DNA of 64,000 bases from Nonlabens sp. YIK11 (GTDB lineage Bacteria > Bacteroidota > Bacteroidia > Flavobacteriales > Flavobacteriaceae), in NCBI RefSeq assembly GCF_001413925.1, contig NZ_LBMJ01000001.1, positions 310,001 to 374,000 on the forward strand. The letters run 5' to 3'. Shown here piece after piece: positions 33,465 through 42,406 of this stretch. The translations under genes were made by a program, and so were the position numbers. Below the pieces are notes generated by a model. It had not been told where the DNA came from. It worked only from the letters and a program-made list of their open reading frames with translations, and ran no database searches. Position 1 is the stretch's first letter; each line of letters begins with the position of its first letter.

Positions 33465-34897
33465 TGAATAGTACCCTTAAAAAGACCAAAATAGTTGCTA
33501 CCCTAGGGCCAGCAACAGCGACAAAAGAAGTTTTACTGGACATGATACGCGCTGGTGTGAATGTCTTTAGAATCAACTTCTCACACGCAGATCACGAGGC
33601 CGTTAGAGAACGTGTTCAAATGATACGCGACCTGAACAAAGAGCATGGATTTGCAACCGGTATTTTAGGAGACCTACAAGGTCCTAAATTGCGTGTAGGT
33701 GTCATGAGTGAAGAAGTAGTCGTCAAGGCTGGTGATCAAATCACCTTCACGACCGGTAAACCTTTTAAGGGAACGGCCGAGAATGTCTACATGAACTACG
33801 ATCAATTCCCAAAAGACGTTAAGGCTGGCGAGCGCATTCTATTGGATGACGGTAAATTGATTTTTGAAGTGGTCAAGACAGACGGTGAGAAAAACGTGCT
33901 GACTAAGGTAATTCAAGGTGGCCCGCTCAGGTCTAAAAAAGGTGTCAACCTACCTCAAACCAATGTGTCCTTACCAGCGTTGACTGAAAAGGATATCGTG
34001 GATGCAAAATTTGCCTGTGAACTTCAAGTAGACTGGATGGCGCTATCCTTTGTACGTCACAGTCGTGATTTGATACAATTGCAAGATCTGATCAAAGAGC
34101 ACTCTGAACATAAAATCCCAATCGTTGCCAAAATTGAAAAACCCGAAGCCGTAAGAAACATCGACAAGATCGTTGCTTACTGTGATGGACTCATGGTGGC
34201 ACGTGGTGATCTAGGTGTTGAAATTCCAGCGCACGAAGTACCACTTATCCAGAAGCAACTGGTGCTTAAAGCTAAAAACGCGAGAATTCCTGTGATCATT
34301 GCCACGCAAATGATGGAAACCATGATCACAAGTTTGACACCAACCAGAGCCGAGGTTAATGACGTAGCAAACTCCGTTATGGATGGTGCTGATGCAGTAA
34401 TGCTTTCTGGTGAAACATCTGTAGGACAATATCCCGTTCAGGTGATTGAAAAGATGGCAAGCATTTGTCGCGCAGTGGAAGATAGTGAGCTTATCAAAGT
34501 CCCACATGCGGCGCCTCATATCAAGACTAAAAGGTATATCACTAAATCTATTTGTTATCACGCCGCTAAAATGGCTGATGAAATTAGCGCCAAGGCCATC
34601 ACGACCATGACCAATTCTGGTTACACCGCATTCCAGATCAGTGCCTGGAGACCCGCGGCGCATATCTTGACCTTTACCAGCAACAGCCGTATTTTGACAC
34701 AACTTAGTTTGCTTTGGGGTGTTCAAGCGTTTAACTATGATCGTTTTGTAAGTACAGACGAAACGATTGAGGACGTGAACAAGTTTGCCAAAGACAAGAA
34801 ATTTGTAGAAAAAGGAGATTTCCTTATCAATCTAGCTGCAATGCCAGTGACAGAAAAAGGAATGGTAAACACTTTGAGAGTTAGTGAGGTAGAATAA
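33464..34897 (+). CDS. pyk: Pyruvate kinase
   Basis: 477 residues. Final step of glycolysis, phosphoenolpyruvate plus ADP to pyruvate plus ATP. KTKIVATLGPAT at the front, the catalytic-lysine/metal region IPIVAKIEKPEAVRNID and MVARGDLGVEI, and MMETMITSLTPTRAEVNDVANSV. The C-terminal domain (about 350-477) is the regulatory domain. Coupled to the preceding gene; ended by the terminator at 34917. Confidence 0.97.
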   Translation: MNSTLKKTKIVATLGPATATKEVLLDMIRAGVNVFRINFSHADHEAVRERVQMIRDLNKEHGFATGILGDLQGPKLRVGVMSEEVVVKAGDQITFTTGKPFKGTAENVYMNYDQFPKDVKAGERILLDDGKLIFEVVKTDGEKNVLTKVIQGGPLRSKKGVNLPQTNVSLPALTEKDIVDAKFACELQVDWMALSFVRHSRDLIQLQDLIKEHSEHKIPIVAKIEKPEAVRNIDKIVAYCDGLMVARGDLGVEIPAHEVPLIQKQLVLKAKNARIPVIIATQMMETMITSLTPTRAEVNDVANSVMDGADAVMLSGETSVGQYPVQVIEKMASICRAVEDSELIKVPHAAPHIKTKRYITKSICYHAAKMADEISAKAITTMTNSGYTAFQISAWRPAAHILTFTSNSRILTQLSLLWGVQAFNYDRFVSTDETIEDVNKFAKDKKFVEKGDFLINLAAMPVTEKGMVNTLRVSEVE

Positions 34898-34916
34898 TCC
34901 TCATTTCATATATTTT

Positions 34917-34953
34917 AAAAGCTGGAAAGACTTTATTGTTTTTCCAGCTTTTT
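34917..34953. terminator. Bidirectional terminator between pyk and dinB
   Basis: AAAAGCTGGAAA / TTTCCAGCTTTTT hairpin with a T run on the plus strand and, read leftward, on the minus strand. Confidence 0.88.
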
Positions 34954-34972
34954 CAGTTTTTGATGACGGCAA

Positions 34973-36058
34973 TCAAAACTCAAACTCCAGCTGTACCTCA
35001 ACAGGCTCTTCTTCGTCCTTGTCCTCTGTATTAAGATTGCTCAAAGACAACCCTAGCAAACGTACGCTTTCGCGAAAGGATTCCTGACGCACCAGCTCTG
35101 TGGCAATTTCTAAGATCTGTTCTTTCTTATCGACGTAGTTGGAAACCGTTTTGCTGCGCGTTTGCATTTTGAAATCGCTATACTTTATTTTGAGCGTGAC
35201 CGTCTTCCCGGCAACATCGCTTTTTGCTAGACGCCTTTCAATTTCTTCGGCAATCTGGTCTAGGCGTTCCATCATAAAGATCTCACTGGAGATGTTATCA
35301 GAAAAAGTACGCTCTGCTCCCAATGATTTTCTAATTCGGTCTGGTTTTACCGCGCTTTTGTGAACGCCGCGTACGATGTCATAATAATACACACCACTTT
35401 TGCCAAAATGCTCTGCGAGAAACTCCTTGGATTTTGATTTTAAATCTGCACCGTTAAAGATGCCATGCTGGTACATTTTTTCTGCAGTCACCTTTCCTAT
35501 CCCATGAAATTTACGGATGTCCAACTGCTCCAGAAATTCTAACACCTCATCAGGAGTAATGGTCATCTGTCCGTTAGGCTTATTGTAATCGCTGGCAACC
35601 TTGGCGATAAATTTATTGATGGAGATTCCGGCACTGGCAGTTAGACCAGTTGTCTCATAAATCCTGCGGCGTATGTCGTAGGCGATGATGGTGGCGCTGG
35701 GATAATTCAGTTTGTTCTCCGTGACATCCAGATAGGCCTCGTCCAGGGATAATGGCTCGACCAGATCGGTATAGTCCAAGAAAATCTCACGTATCTGGTT
35801 AGAGACCTCGCGATACCTTTCAAAACGAGCTTTTACAAAAATCAAATCTGGACACAATCGCGCAGCGGTCACGCTAGGCATGGCACTGCGCACACCGTAT
35901 TTTCTCGCCTCATAACTTGCTGCTGCCACAACACCGCGCTTGCTGCTGCCGCCTACTGCCAGTGGTTTGCCTTTTAATTCTGGTGCATCGAGTTGCTCTA
36001 CTGATGCGTAAAAGGCATCCATATCCACATGTATGATTTTGCGAAGATCTGTGTTCAA
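34973..36058 (-). CDS. dinB: DNA polymerase IV
   Basis: 361 residues, Y-family translesion polymerase. Catalytic carboxylates in HVDMDAFYASVEQ (near 10-22) and SLDEAYLDVT (near 103-112); thumb helix-hairpin-helix KFHGIGKVTAEKMYQHG; little-finger end VRLLGLSLSNL. The C-terminus ends VQLEFEF, a plausible sliding-clamp binding tail. The start is a TTG at 36058 (no ATG lies upstream of the essential HVDMD motif). A palindrome variant (35065-35080) is read as SFRES just before the little-finger end without changing family length. Confidence 0.93.
   Translation of the reverse strand: MNTDLRKIIHVDMDAFYASVEQLDAPELKGKPLAVGGSSKRGVVAAASYEARKYGVRSAMPSVTAARLCPDLIFVKARFERYREVSNQIREIFLDYTDLVEPLSLDEAYLDVTENKLNYPSATIIAYDIRRRIYETTGLTASAGISINKFIAKVASDYNKPNGQMTITPDEVLEFLEQLDIRKFHGIGKVTAEKMYQHGIFNGADLKSKSKEFLAEHFGKSGVYYYDIVRGVHKSAVKPDRIRKSLGAERTFSDNISSEIFMMERLDQIAEEIERRLAKSDVAGKTVTLKIKYSDFKMQTRSKTVSNYVDKKEQILEIATELVRQESFRESVRLLGLSLSNLNTEDKDEEEPVEVQLEFEF
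35065..35080. repeat. Dispersed palindrome, variant (in dinB)
   Basis: CGCTTTCGCGAAAGGA; last two bases differ. Read as SFRES in dinB. Confidence 0.75.
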
Positions 36059-36172
36059 AATTTAATAATTCTAACTGACGAAACTAAGAGTCATATATTA
36101 TCCCGAAAGCTTAAGTTTAGCTACTATGCGTATATTGTGGTTAGATCAAGGAATAATTGAATTTGCAAAATT

Positions 36173-37432
36173 ATGACTAACCTCTCAAAATTAACGCTTT
36201 TAGCTTCGTGCATATTTTTTATCAATTGCACAAAAGATGAAGTAAAATATCTACAATTGTCTGGTCGGGTCGTGGACGCTGAATATGAAACGATTATTTT
36301 AATCAGCCCTAATCAAGACGTTTACCGTGATTCTCTTATCGAAATCCCAATCGTAGAAGGTAAGTTCTTGTATGTAGACACTCTTGAATATCCTCAAGAA
36401 ATGAATATAGCTTTTAAAGAAAGTGTCGAAGATGGCATATTTAGAACAATGCCTGTTTTTTTAGAGAATGAAAAAATCAATCTCACTATATACGATGAGG
36501 AAAAATTTGATCAGAATGAAATTGATGGAGGCACGCTAAACGAAGAATATAAAAATTATAAACAAGGATTATCCTTTCGTTTTGACCACAAGACTAAGCC
36601 TTTGAAAGATAGCTTGAGTGTTTTAAAAAAAAACGGCCTTGATGAAAGTGATAGTGCAAAATTCTTATACTCAGCACTAAGAAATGCTACAAATCAAGAT
36701 GAAAAAGTTCCAATTTACCAGCAGATTGATAGTTTGAGAGAGTCTGGCAATTTTTATACGGAACCAGCACAGAAATTGAATGATCAGTTAGAGAAAATTA
36801 GGGAGGAACAAAGAAAATTCCAACAAGAGTATATTGATAACCAGCTGAATGTTGTCGGTTATTTTCTATTATTTGAAAGTTTGATTTTTGAAAAAGAAGA
36901 AATCGATGTTTACGCTGCTAGAAATACAATCAAGCTACTTTCAGAAAGAAATCCAAACCATCCATATAACGATTTAGCAACCAGTTTAGTCGAAGCAATT
37001 GATAACGCAAGAGTTGGTTCAAAATACACGGATTTTACTGCACCTGACTTATTTGGAAACGAGATAACCTTATCTGATAAAATGAATGGTGAGATCATAC
37101 TACTGGATCTGTGGGCAACATGGTGCGGACCATGTATCGCAAAAACGAAGACAATGATTCCTATCTATGAAGAATTTAAGGATCAAGGCTTCAACATAAT
37201 TGGTGTTGCTGGAGAATATGAAAATACAAATAACTTGAAAAAGTTTCTTAATAGAGAGAAATGGCCTTGGCTTAATTTAGTGGAGCTAGACAAAAAAAAT
37301 TCTATTTGGCACAAATACGGAGTCGACCATGGTGGCGGCGGTATGTTTTTAATTGACAAAACAGGAATAATTATAGCAAAAAATCCTACGGCTGAACAAG
37401 TCAAACAAGAATTAGAACTTAGACTTCTTTAA
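36173..37432 (+). CDS. Thioredoxin-like (TlpA-type) lipoprotein with DUF4369 domain
   Basis: 419 residues. Lipoprotein signal with lipobox FINC (Cys19). A DUF4369-like beta domain (about 25-115), a helical linker rich in charged residues (about 130-250), and a C-terminal thioredoxin fold with WATWCGPC (C318, C321). Such proteins are periplasmic thiol-disulfide reductases in Bacteroidota. AT-rich compared with neighbours. Stands alone; followed 15 nt later by the next gene, with which it may be co-transcribed. Confidence 0.87.
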   Translation: MTNLSKLTLLASCIFFINCTKDEVKYLQLSGRVVDAEYETIILISPNQDVYRDSLIEIPIVEGKFLYVDTLEYPQEMNIAFKESVEDGIFRTMPVFLENEKINLTIYDEEKFDQNEIDGGTLNEEYKNYKQGLSFRFDHKTKPLKDSLSVLKKNGLDESDSAKFLYSALRNATNQDEKVPIYQQIDSLRESGNFYTEPAQKLNDQLEKIREEQRKFQQEYIDNQLNVVGYFLLFESLIFEKEEIDVYAARNTIKLLSERNPNHPYNDLATSLVEAIDNARVGSKYTDFTAPDLFGNEITLSDKMNGEIILLDLWATWCGPCIAKTKTMIPIYEEFKDQGFNIIGVAGEYENTNNLKKFLNREKWPWLNLVELDKKNSIWHKYGVDHGGGGMFLIDKTGIIIAKNPTAEQVKQELELRLL

Positions 37433-37447
37433 TACGCACCTACCCAG

Positions 37448-38122
37448 ATGAAAAAACAAGGATTAAAGGCCGTTATCATAGGCGCCACTGGACTTACTGG
37501 ATCTGCATTATTAGAACAGTTGCTGGACGATAGCAGGTATGATGTGGTGATTACGCTTTCGCGAAAGCGAGTTCAAAAAGAGCATCCCAAACTACTGAAT
37601 TTTGAGGCAGATCTTTTCGATCCTGTTACCTATGAGCATCACTTAAAAGGCGATCATTTGTTTATCTGCACTGGTACGACCAAAGCCAAAACGCCAGATC
37701 CAAAACAGTACTATCGCATCGAGCATGATCTACCGCTCACGGTGGCTCGCGTGGCACTTAAGAATGGTGTTGCTACTATGGTAGCCATATCGGCTCTAGG
37801 TGCAGATCCAGATAGCAGGTTCTCTTATAACAAAGGAAAAGGCGAGATGGAGCGCGACCTGGAGCAACTGGGTTTTGAACAAGCCTATTTTGTCCAGCCG
37901 GCACTTATAGGTGGTAAGCGAGAAGAGAAGCGCACGTTTGAAAGCCTTTGGAAAAGATTTCAACAATTCATCGACCCATTACTGGTGGGCGGTCTCAAAA
38001 AATATAGAACCATTGAGCCTGCGGTGATCTCACAAGCGATGATTGAAATCGCCGTTAACGGTTACTCCAAGTCCAGAATTGAAAGTGACGAGTTGAAGGA
38101 AATCGTGACCAAGAAGTCATAA
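37448..38122 (+). CDS. NAD(P)H-binding oxidoreductase-like protein
   Basis: 224 residues. Rossmann start AVIIGATGLTGSALLEQLL, then FICTGTTKAKTPDPKQYYRIEHD and VAISALGADPDSRFSYNKGKGEME, matching the NAD(P)H-binding (HTATIP2/YwnB-like) group of atypical SDRs. Reaction unknown. An exact palindrome (37554-37569) is read as LSRKR just after the second strand, where homologues have a variable Arg-rich loop. Confidence 0.85.
   Translation: MKKQGLKAVIIGATGLTGSALLEQLLDDSRYDVVITLSRKRVQKEHPKLLNFEADLFDPVTYEHHLKGDHLFICTGTTKAKTPDPKQYYRIEHDLPLTVARVALKNGVATMVAISALGADPDSRFSYNKGKGEMERDLEQLGFEQAYFVQPALIGGKREEKRTFESLWKRFQQFIDPLLVGGLKKYRTIEPAVISQAMIEIAVNGYSKSRIESDELKEIVTKKS
37554..37569. repeat. Dispersed palindrome, exact copy (in 37448 gene)
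   Basis: CGCTTTCGCGAAAGCG read in the third phase, as LSRKR. Confidence 0.95.
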
Positions 38123-38164
38123 ATCCTTATGATTCCAGCATGAAATATTGCCAACTAAATGGCG

Positions 38165-38172
38165 TATTTTTG
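38165..38172 (+). promoter_or_regulatory. -7 element for the PfkB-family kinase
   Basis: TATTTTTG (TAnnTTTG), 17 nt before ATG 38190. A TTG at 38148-38150 is 14 nt upstream, closer than usual. Supports 38190 rather than 38148 as the start. Confidence 0.45.
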
Positions 38173-38189
38173 CATCAAAATTGATCTTC

Positions 38190-39110
38190 ATGAGTAAGTT
38201 GGTAGTAGTAGGAACTGTTGCATTTGATGCCATTGAAACACCCTTTGGCAAAACCGATAAAATTCTAGGTGGCGCCGCGACCTTTATAGGACTGGCTGCA
38301 TCACATTTTAATGCTGAAGTTGGACTGGTAAGCGTCGTAGGTGGTGATTTTCCAGAAAACTACCTTACCATGTTGCAAGACCGTGGCATGAACATAGAAG
38401 GCATCGAGATCGTTACAGATGGCAAGACCTTTTTCTGGAGTGGTAAATACCACAACGACATGAACACGCGCGACACACTTGCCACTGAGCTTAATGTTCT
38501 TGCTGACTTCAATCCTATCGTACCAGAACATTTCAAGGACGCCAATGTAGTCATGTTAGGGAATTTGCACCCAGCAGTACAATTAGGCGTCATCGAACAA
38601 ACAAAAGATGCTGATTTGCATATTTTGGATACCATGAATTTCTGGATGGATAGTGCATTGGACCTATTGAAAGAAGTCATTGCCAAAGTTGATGTCATTA
38701 CCATAAATGATGAAGAAGCGAGACAATTGTCTGGCGAATACAGTCTGGTCACTGCAGCTAAAAAGATCCATGAAATGGGTCCCAAATATGTGGTGATCAA
38801 AAAAGGAGAGCATGGAGCATTGCTGTTTCATAATGATGAAATCTTCTTTGCACCAGCGTTACCGTTAGAAGAAGTTTTTGATCCTACTGGTGCTGGAGAT
38901 ACTTTTGCCGGTGGTTTTGCAGGCTTTCTAGCTTCCAGCCGTGACTATAGTTTTGAGAATATGAAACGTGCGATTATCTATGGATCTAATTTTGCGTCTT
39001 TTGCCGTAGAAAAATTTGGTACCGAGAGAATGCAAACGGTCACGAACGATGAAATAAGCAAACGACTAGAGCAGTTTAAAGCGCTCACTAAATTTGAAAT
39101 AAACAACTAA
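38190..39110 (+). CDS. PfkB-family sugar/nucleoside kinase
   Basis: 306 residues from MSKLVVVGTVAFDAIETPFGK; a longer frame from 38148 reads through the promoter box and is rejected. N-terminal glycine-rich LGGAATFIGLAASHF, and the C-terminal PfkB signature DPTGAGDTFAGGFAGFLA with the catalytic Asp. Phosphorylates a sugar or nucleoside; the substrate is not evident. A terminator follows directly. Confidence 0.9.
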   Translation: MSKLVVVGTVAFDAIETPFGKTDKILGGAATFIGLAASHFNAEVGLVSVVGGDFPENYLTMLQDRGMNIEGIEIVTDGKTFFWSGKYHNDMNTRDTLATELNVLADFNPIVPEHFKDANVVMLGNLHPAVQLGVIEQTKDADLHILDTMNFWMDSALDLLKEVIAKVDVITINDEEARQLSGEYSLVTAAKKIHEMGPKYVVIKKGEHGALLFHNDEIFFAPALPLEEVFDPTGAGDTFAGGFAGFLASSRDYSFENMKRAIIYGSNFASFAVEKFGTERMQTVTNDEISKRLEQFKALTKFEINN

Positions 39111-39118
39111 AACATAAC

Positions 39119-39145
39119 GCCCGGGAAACTCTCGGGCTTTTTTTA
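39119..39145 (+). terminator. Terminator of the PfkB-family kinase
   Basis: GCCCG ... CGGGC hairpin followed by TTTTTTTATT. Confidence 0.85.
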
Positions 39146-39170
39146 TTCATTCTTTTGCCCTTGAAATGAT

Positions 39171-41069
39171 ATGAGTGACCAGTTAAAACATGAATGCGGT
39201 ATTGCCCTAATCAGGTTATTGAAGCCGCTGGAATTTTATAAGGAAAAGTACGGTACCGCATTTTACGGTATCAACAAGATGTACCTTATGATGGAAAAGC
39301 AGCACAACCGCGGTCAGGACGGCGCTGGTTTTGCCAGCATCAAACTGGACGTAAAACCTGGGCAGCGATACATCTCCAGAGTGCGCAGTAATGCCGCACA
39401 ACCCATTCAGGATATTTTTGATCAAATCAATAATCGCATCAATGATGAAATGGCTGCAAATCCTAAATTGAAGGATAATGTTGCTGCTCAAAAAACAAGT
39501 ATTCCTTATGTAGGTGAGCTTCTTATGGGTCACGTGCGCTATGGAACATTTGGAAAAAATTCCATTGAATCTGTACATCCGTTCTTGCGTCAAAACAACT
39601 GGATGCACCGCAACCTGATCATGGCGGGAAACTTCAATATGACTAATGTATTCAAGCTTTTCAATAAGCTGGTGGAATTAGGTCAACATCCTAAAGACAT
39701 GGCAGACACCGTGACGGTCATGGAAAAAGTGGGCCATTTTCAGGATAATGAGGTGCGCAAATTATATAAGAAATTTAAAAACTCTGGCCTTTCTAAAATG
39801 GAGGCCTCACCTAAAATCGCCGAGGAAATCAATGTTGCTAAAATCCTGCGCAAGAGTGCTCGCGATTGGGATGGCGGTTATGCCATGGGCGGTTTGATGG
39901 GCCATGGTGATGCGTTTTTATTGCGCGATCCAGCAGGAATACGTCCTGCCTATTATTACAAGGATGACGAAGTCGTGGTCGTAGCCAGTGAACGACCGGT
40001 GATCCAAACCGCTTTCAATGCAAAGTTTGAGGACGTAAACGAGCTGGATCCAGGTAAAGCCATTATCATCAAGAAAAACGGGACCGTTTCTCTAGAGCAG
40101 ATTAGCGAGCCGCTGGAGCGCAAGGCCTGTTCTTTTGAGCGCATCTATTTCTCACGTGGTAGCGATGCAGAGATTTACCAGGAACGTAAGATGCTGGGTA
40201 GACTACTTTTTCCTAAGATCATGGAAAAGATCGATAATGACATCGACAATTCTGTGTTCTCCTATATTCCGAATACGGCAGAAACATCCTTCTATGGGAT
40301 GATAGAAGCCGCACACCAGGTCTTGAACGAGCAAAAAAGAGACGCGATCATTGCAGGTGAAGGAAACCTCACTGCAGAGCAGGTTGAGAAGACGCTTTCG
40401 CGAAAGCTGAGAACCGAAAAGATTGCAATCAAAGATGCCAAATTGAGAACCTTCATCACAGAAGATTCTTCACGGGACGATCTTGTAGCGCACGTGTATG
40501 ATGTCACTTATGGCGTCGTGAAACCAACAGATCATCTAGTCATCATCGATGACTCCATCGTACGTGGCACCACGCTTAAAAAATCCATCTTGAAAATGAT
40601 GGACCGACTCAACCCAAAAAGTATTGTAGTCGTTTCCAGCGCGCCACAAATACGCTATCCAGACTGCTATGGTATAGACATGGCAAGACTGGAAGGATTA
40701 ATCGCATTTCAAGCGGCACTGCATTTACACAAAGATCGAGGCACTGAAAAAATCATCGATGAGATCTATGAGAAGTGCAAAACCCAACTGGAATATGAAG
40801 ACCGTGATGTAAAGAATTATGTACAGGAATTCTACGCACCGTTTACCGACGAGGAAATATCTGATAAAATCGCAGAATTACTTTCTGACGATGACCTCAA
40901 CGCCAAAGTCGAGATCGTATACCAAAAAGTAGAGGATCTACACAAAGCCTGTCCCAAAAACCTTGGTGACTGGTACTTTACCGGCGATTACCCCACAGAT
41001 GGTGGCAACCGTGTTGTAAATCGCGCCTTCATCAATTTCTATGAAGGCAATGATGAACGGGCTTATTGA
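39171..41069 (+). CDS. purF: Amidophosphoribosyltransferase, long Bacteroidota form
   Basis: 632 residues, versus about 470-500 for standard PurF. Class II glutaminase domain with the nucleophile at C9 (MSDQLKHECGIALIRL), implying removal of an 8-residue propeptide; NRGQDGAGFAS and the glutamine-binding HVRYGTFG follow. The phosphoribosyltransferase domain has the PRPP loop VIIDDSIVRGTT near 462-473. The extra length lies in a glutaminase insertion and a C-terminal extension. Catalyses the first step of purine synthesis; a second regular PurF elsewhere is possible. A palindrome variant (40393) is read as LSRKL. Confidence 0.85.
   Translation: MSDQLKHECGIALIRLLKPLEFYKEKYGTAFYGINKMYLMMEKQHNRGQDGAGFASIKLDVKPGQRYISRVRSNAAQPIQDIFDQINNRINDEMAANPKLKDNVAAQKTSIPYVGELLMGHVRYGTFGKNSIESVHPFLRQNNWMHRNLIMAGNFNMTNVFKLFNKLVELGQHPKDMADTVTVMEKVGHFQDNEVRKLYKKFKNSGLSKMEASPKIAEEINVAKILRKSARDWDGGYAMGGLMGHGDAFLLRDPAGIRPAYYYKDDEVVVVASERPVIQTAFNAKFEDVNELDPGKAIIIKKNGTVSLEQISEPLERKACSFERIYFSRGSDAEIYQERKMLGRLLFPKIMEKIDNDIDNSVFSYIPNTAETSFYGMIEAAHQVLNEQKRDAIIAGEGNLTAEQVEKTLSRKLRTEKIAIKDAKLRTFITEDSSRDDLVAHVYDVTYGVVKPTDHLVIIDDSIVRGTTLKKSILKMMDRLNPKSIVVVSSAPQIRYPDCYGIDMARLEGLIAFQAALHLHKDRGTEKIIDEIYEKCKTQLEYEDRDVKNYVQEFYAPFTDEEISDKIAELLSDDDLNAKVEIVYQKVEDLHKACPKNLGDWYFTGDYPTDGGNRVVNRAFINFYEGNDERAY
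40393..40408. repeat. Dispersed palindrome, variant (in purF)
   Basis: CGCTTTCGCGAAAGCT; last base differs. Read as LSRKL. Confidence 0.8.
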
Positions 41070-41081
41070 TAATGTAATAAG

Positions 41082-41489
41082 ATGTCTATGACATACGTAA
41101 AGAATTTTATTATCGCTACATTAGTTATAACTCTAACTAGCTGTGACACACCAGGAAGTATTGAGGTTCAAAACGACTTCCCTCTAAAAGCTCAAGTCAA
41201 AATTTCTTATCAAAACAAAACTTACGAGCCATATACAATAGATATAGAACCTTTGAGAAAGGCTGAAATAATTCTTGGTTTCGGTGCCAGATGGAATGAA
41301 CAGTTTACATATTCATACAAAGATGAGGTTGTAGATACAATATCTGTCAAATTAGGACAGATAGAATATTATTGCGCAACAACCAAATGTAAGTCTGATC
41401 TCTTTACTAAAGCCAATAAAAGTAGTAGTAAAAAACTAATAATTGTCGTTGATGCCAATTTGATAAAAAATTCATTCACGAAATCGTAA
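41082..41489 (+). CDS. Small lipoprotein of unknown function
   Basis: 135 residues; signal with lipobox LTSC at Cys 21 in the frame from 41082 (an ATG two codons later is possible). The mature part is mostly beta-strand with many Lys residues and two further cysteines (YYCATTKC). Not recognised. Only 12 nt after purF, so co-transcribed with it, though AT-rich and unlike it in composition. Confidence 0.65.
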   Translation: MSMTYVKNFIIATLVITLTSCDTPGSIEVQNDFPLKAQVKISYQNKTYEPYTIDIEPLRKAEIILGFGARWNEQFTYSYKDEVVDTISVKLGQIEYYCATTKCKSDLFTKANKSSSKKLIIVVDANLIKNSFTKS

Positions 41490-41493
41490 TACA

Positions 41494-41530
41494 AAAAAAT
41501 CCCTTCAACTCACGTTGAAGGGATTTTTAG
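41494..41530. terminator. Bidirectional terminator between the lipoprotein and superoxide dismutase genes
   Basis: AAATCCCTTCAAC / GTTGAAGGGATTT with a 4-nt loop, T run on the plus strand and (from AAAAAAA) on the minus strand. Confidence 0.9.
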
Positions 41531-41548
41531 ATTTTAATAAGCTACAGA

Positions 41549-42157
41549 TTATTTGTTCTGCGCGTATAGTTTAGAAACTTCTTCCCAGTTGATCACGTTA
41601 AAGAATGCTTCAACATAGTCTGGTCTTCTGTTTTGGTAGTTAAGGTAGTAAGCATGTTCCCATACATCCAATCCTAGAATTGGCGTTCCACCGCAGCCAG
41701 TATCTGGCATCAATGGATTGTCTTGATTAGGACATCCACAAACCTCTACTTTTCCGCCTTCATGCACACATAAAAATGCCCATCCAGAACCAAATTGTCC
41801 TTTGGCAGTTTCAGAGAATTTTGTTTTAAAATCGGCATAGCTTCCAAAAGCAGAATCAATTGCCTTAGCAAGATCTCCAGTAGGCTCGCCGCCACCATTA
41901 GGTGACATGATATTCCAGAACAATTTGTGGTTGTAATATCCACCACCATTGTTACGTACTGCTTTATTTTTCATATCCAGATTGCTCAAGATATTCTCTA
42001 TGGTTTTCCCTTCATGATCGGTGCCTTCAATCGCAGCGTTCAATTTATCGGTATATCCTTGGTGATGCTTTGTATGGTGTATTTCCATTGTTTTAGCATC
42101 TATATGTGGTTCTAATGCATCATATGCATAATCTAACTTCGGTAATTCAAAAGCCAT
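41549..42157 (-). CDS. sod: Superoxide dismutase, Fe/Mn family
   Basis: 202 residues. Metal ligands: H27 ([12 protein letters not shown]), a His in YYNHKLFW, and Asp and His in [20 protein letters not shown] and the glycine-rich NGGGEP lean towards the Mn or cambialistic type. Four cysteines in the VEVCGCPN...GCGG stretch are a feature I associate with flavobacterial homologues. Cytosolic, no signal peptide. Monocistronic. Confidence 0.94.
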   Translation of the reverse strand: MAFELPKLDYAYDALEPHIDAKTMEIHHTKHHQGYTDKLNAAIEGTDHEGKTIENILSNLDMKNKAVRNNGGGYYNHKLFWNIMSPNGGGEPTGDLAKAIDSAFGSYADFKTKFSETAKGQFGSGWAFLCVHEGGKVEVCGCPNQDNPLMPDTGCGGTPILGLDVWEHAYYLNYQNRRPDYVEAFFNVINWEEVSKLYAQNK

Positions 42158-42336
42158 TATAATAAGTTTTTAGTTAGTAATTCTTTGAACTATAAAGTTA
42201 GTGTAGGAACGCGCTGTAATAAAATCGCTGGTGTTATAATATACTTAAAGATGGACCGCTAATTCAGCTAAAAGCAATCGTAGGAATTGTCACCTATTGA
42301 TAAGCTAGTTTTATAGCAGGGTTTTGATGTTGGGTT

Positions 42337-42352
42337 CGCTTTCGCGAAAGCG
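42337..42352. repeat. Dispersed palindrome, exact copy (intergenic)
   Basis: CGCTTTCGCGAAAGCG in the divergent region between superoxide dismutase and the AddA-like gene; one of two intergenic copies not close to a stop codon. Confidence 0.95.
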
Positions 42353-42395
42353 AGATCTCCCAAAAAAGAAAGCCCACTAATATCAATGGTTGTCC

Positions 42396-42403
42396 TAACT
42401 TTG
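42396..42403 (+). promoter_or_regulatory. Promoter -7 element abutting the AddA-like start
   Basis: TAACTTTG (TAnnTTTG), 3 nt before ATG 42407: a leaderless arrangement. Confidence 0.4.
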
Positions 42404-42406
42404 AGC

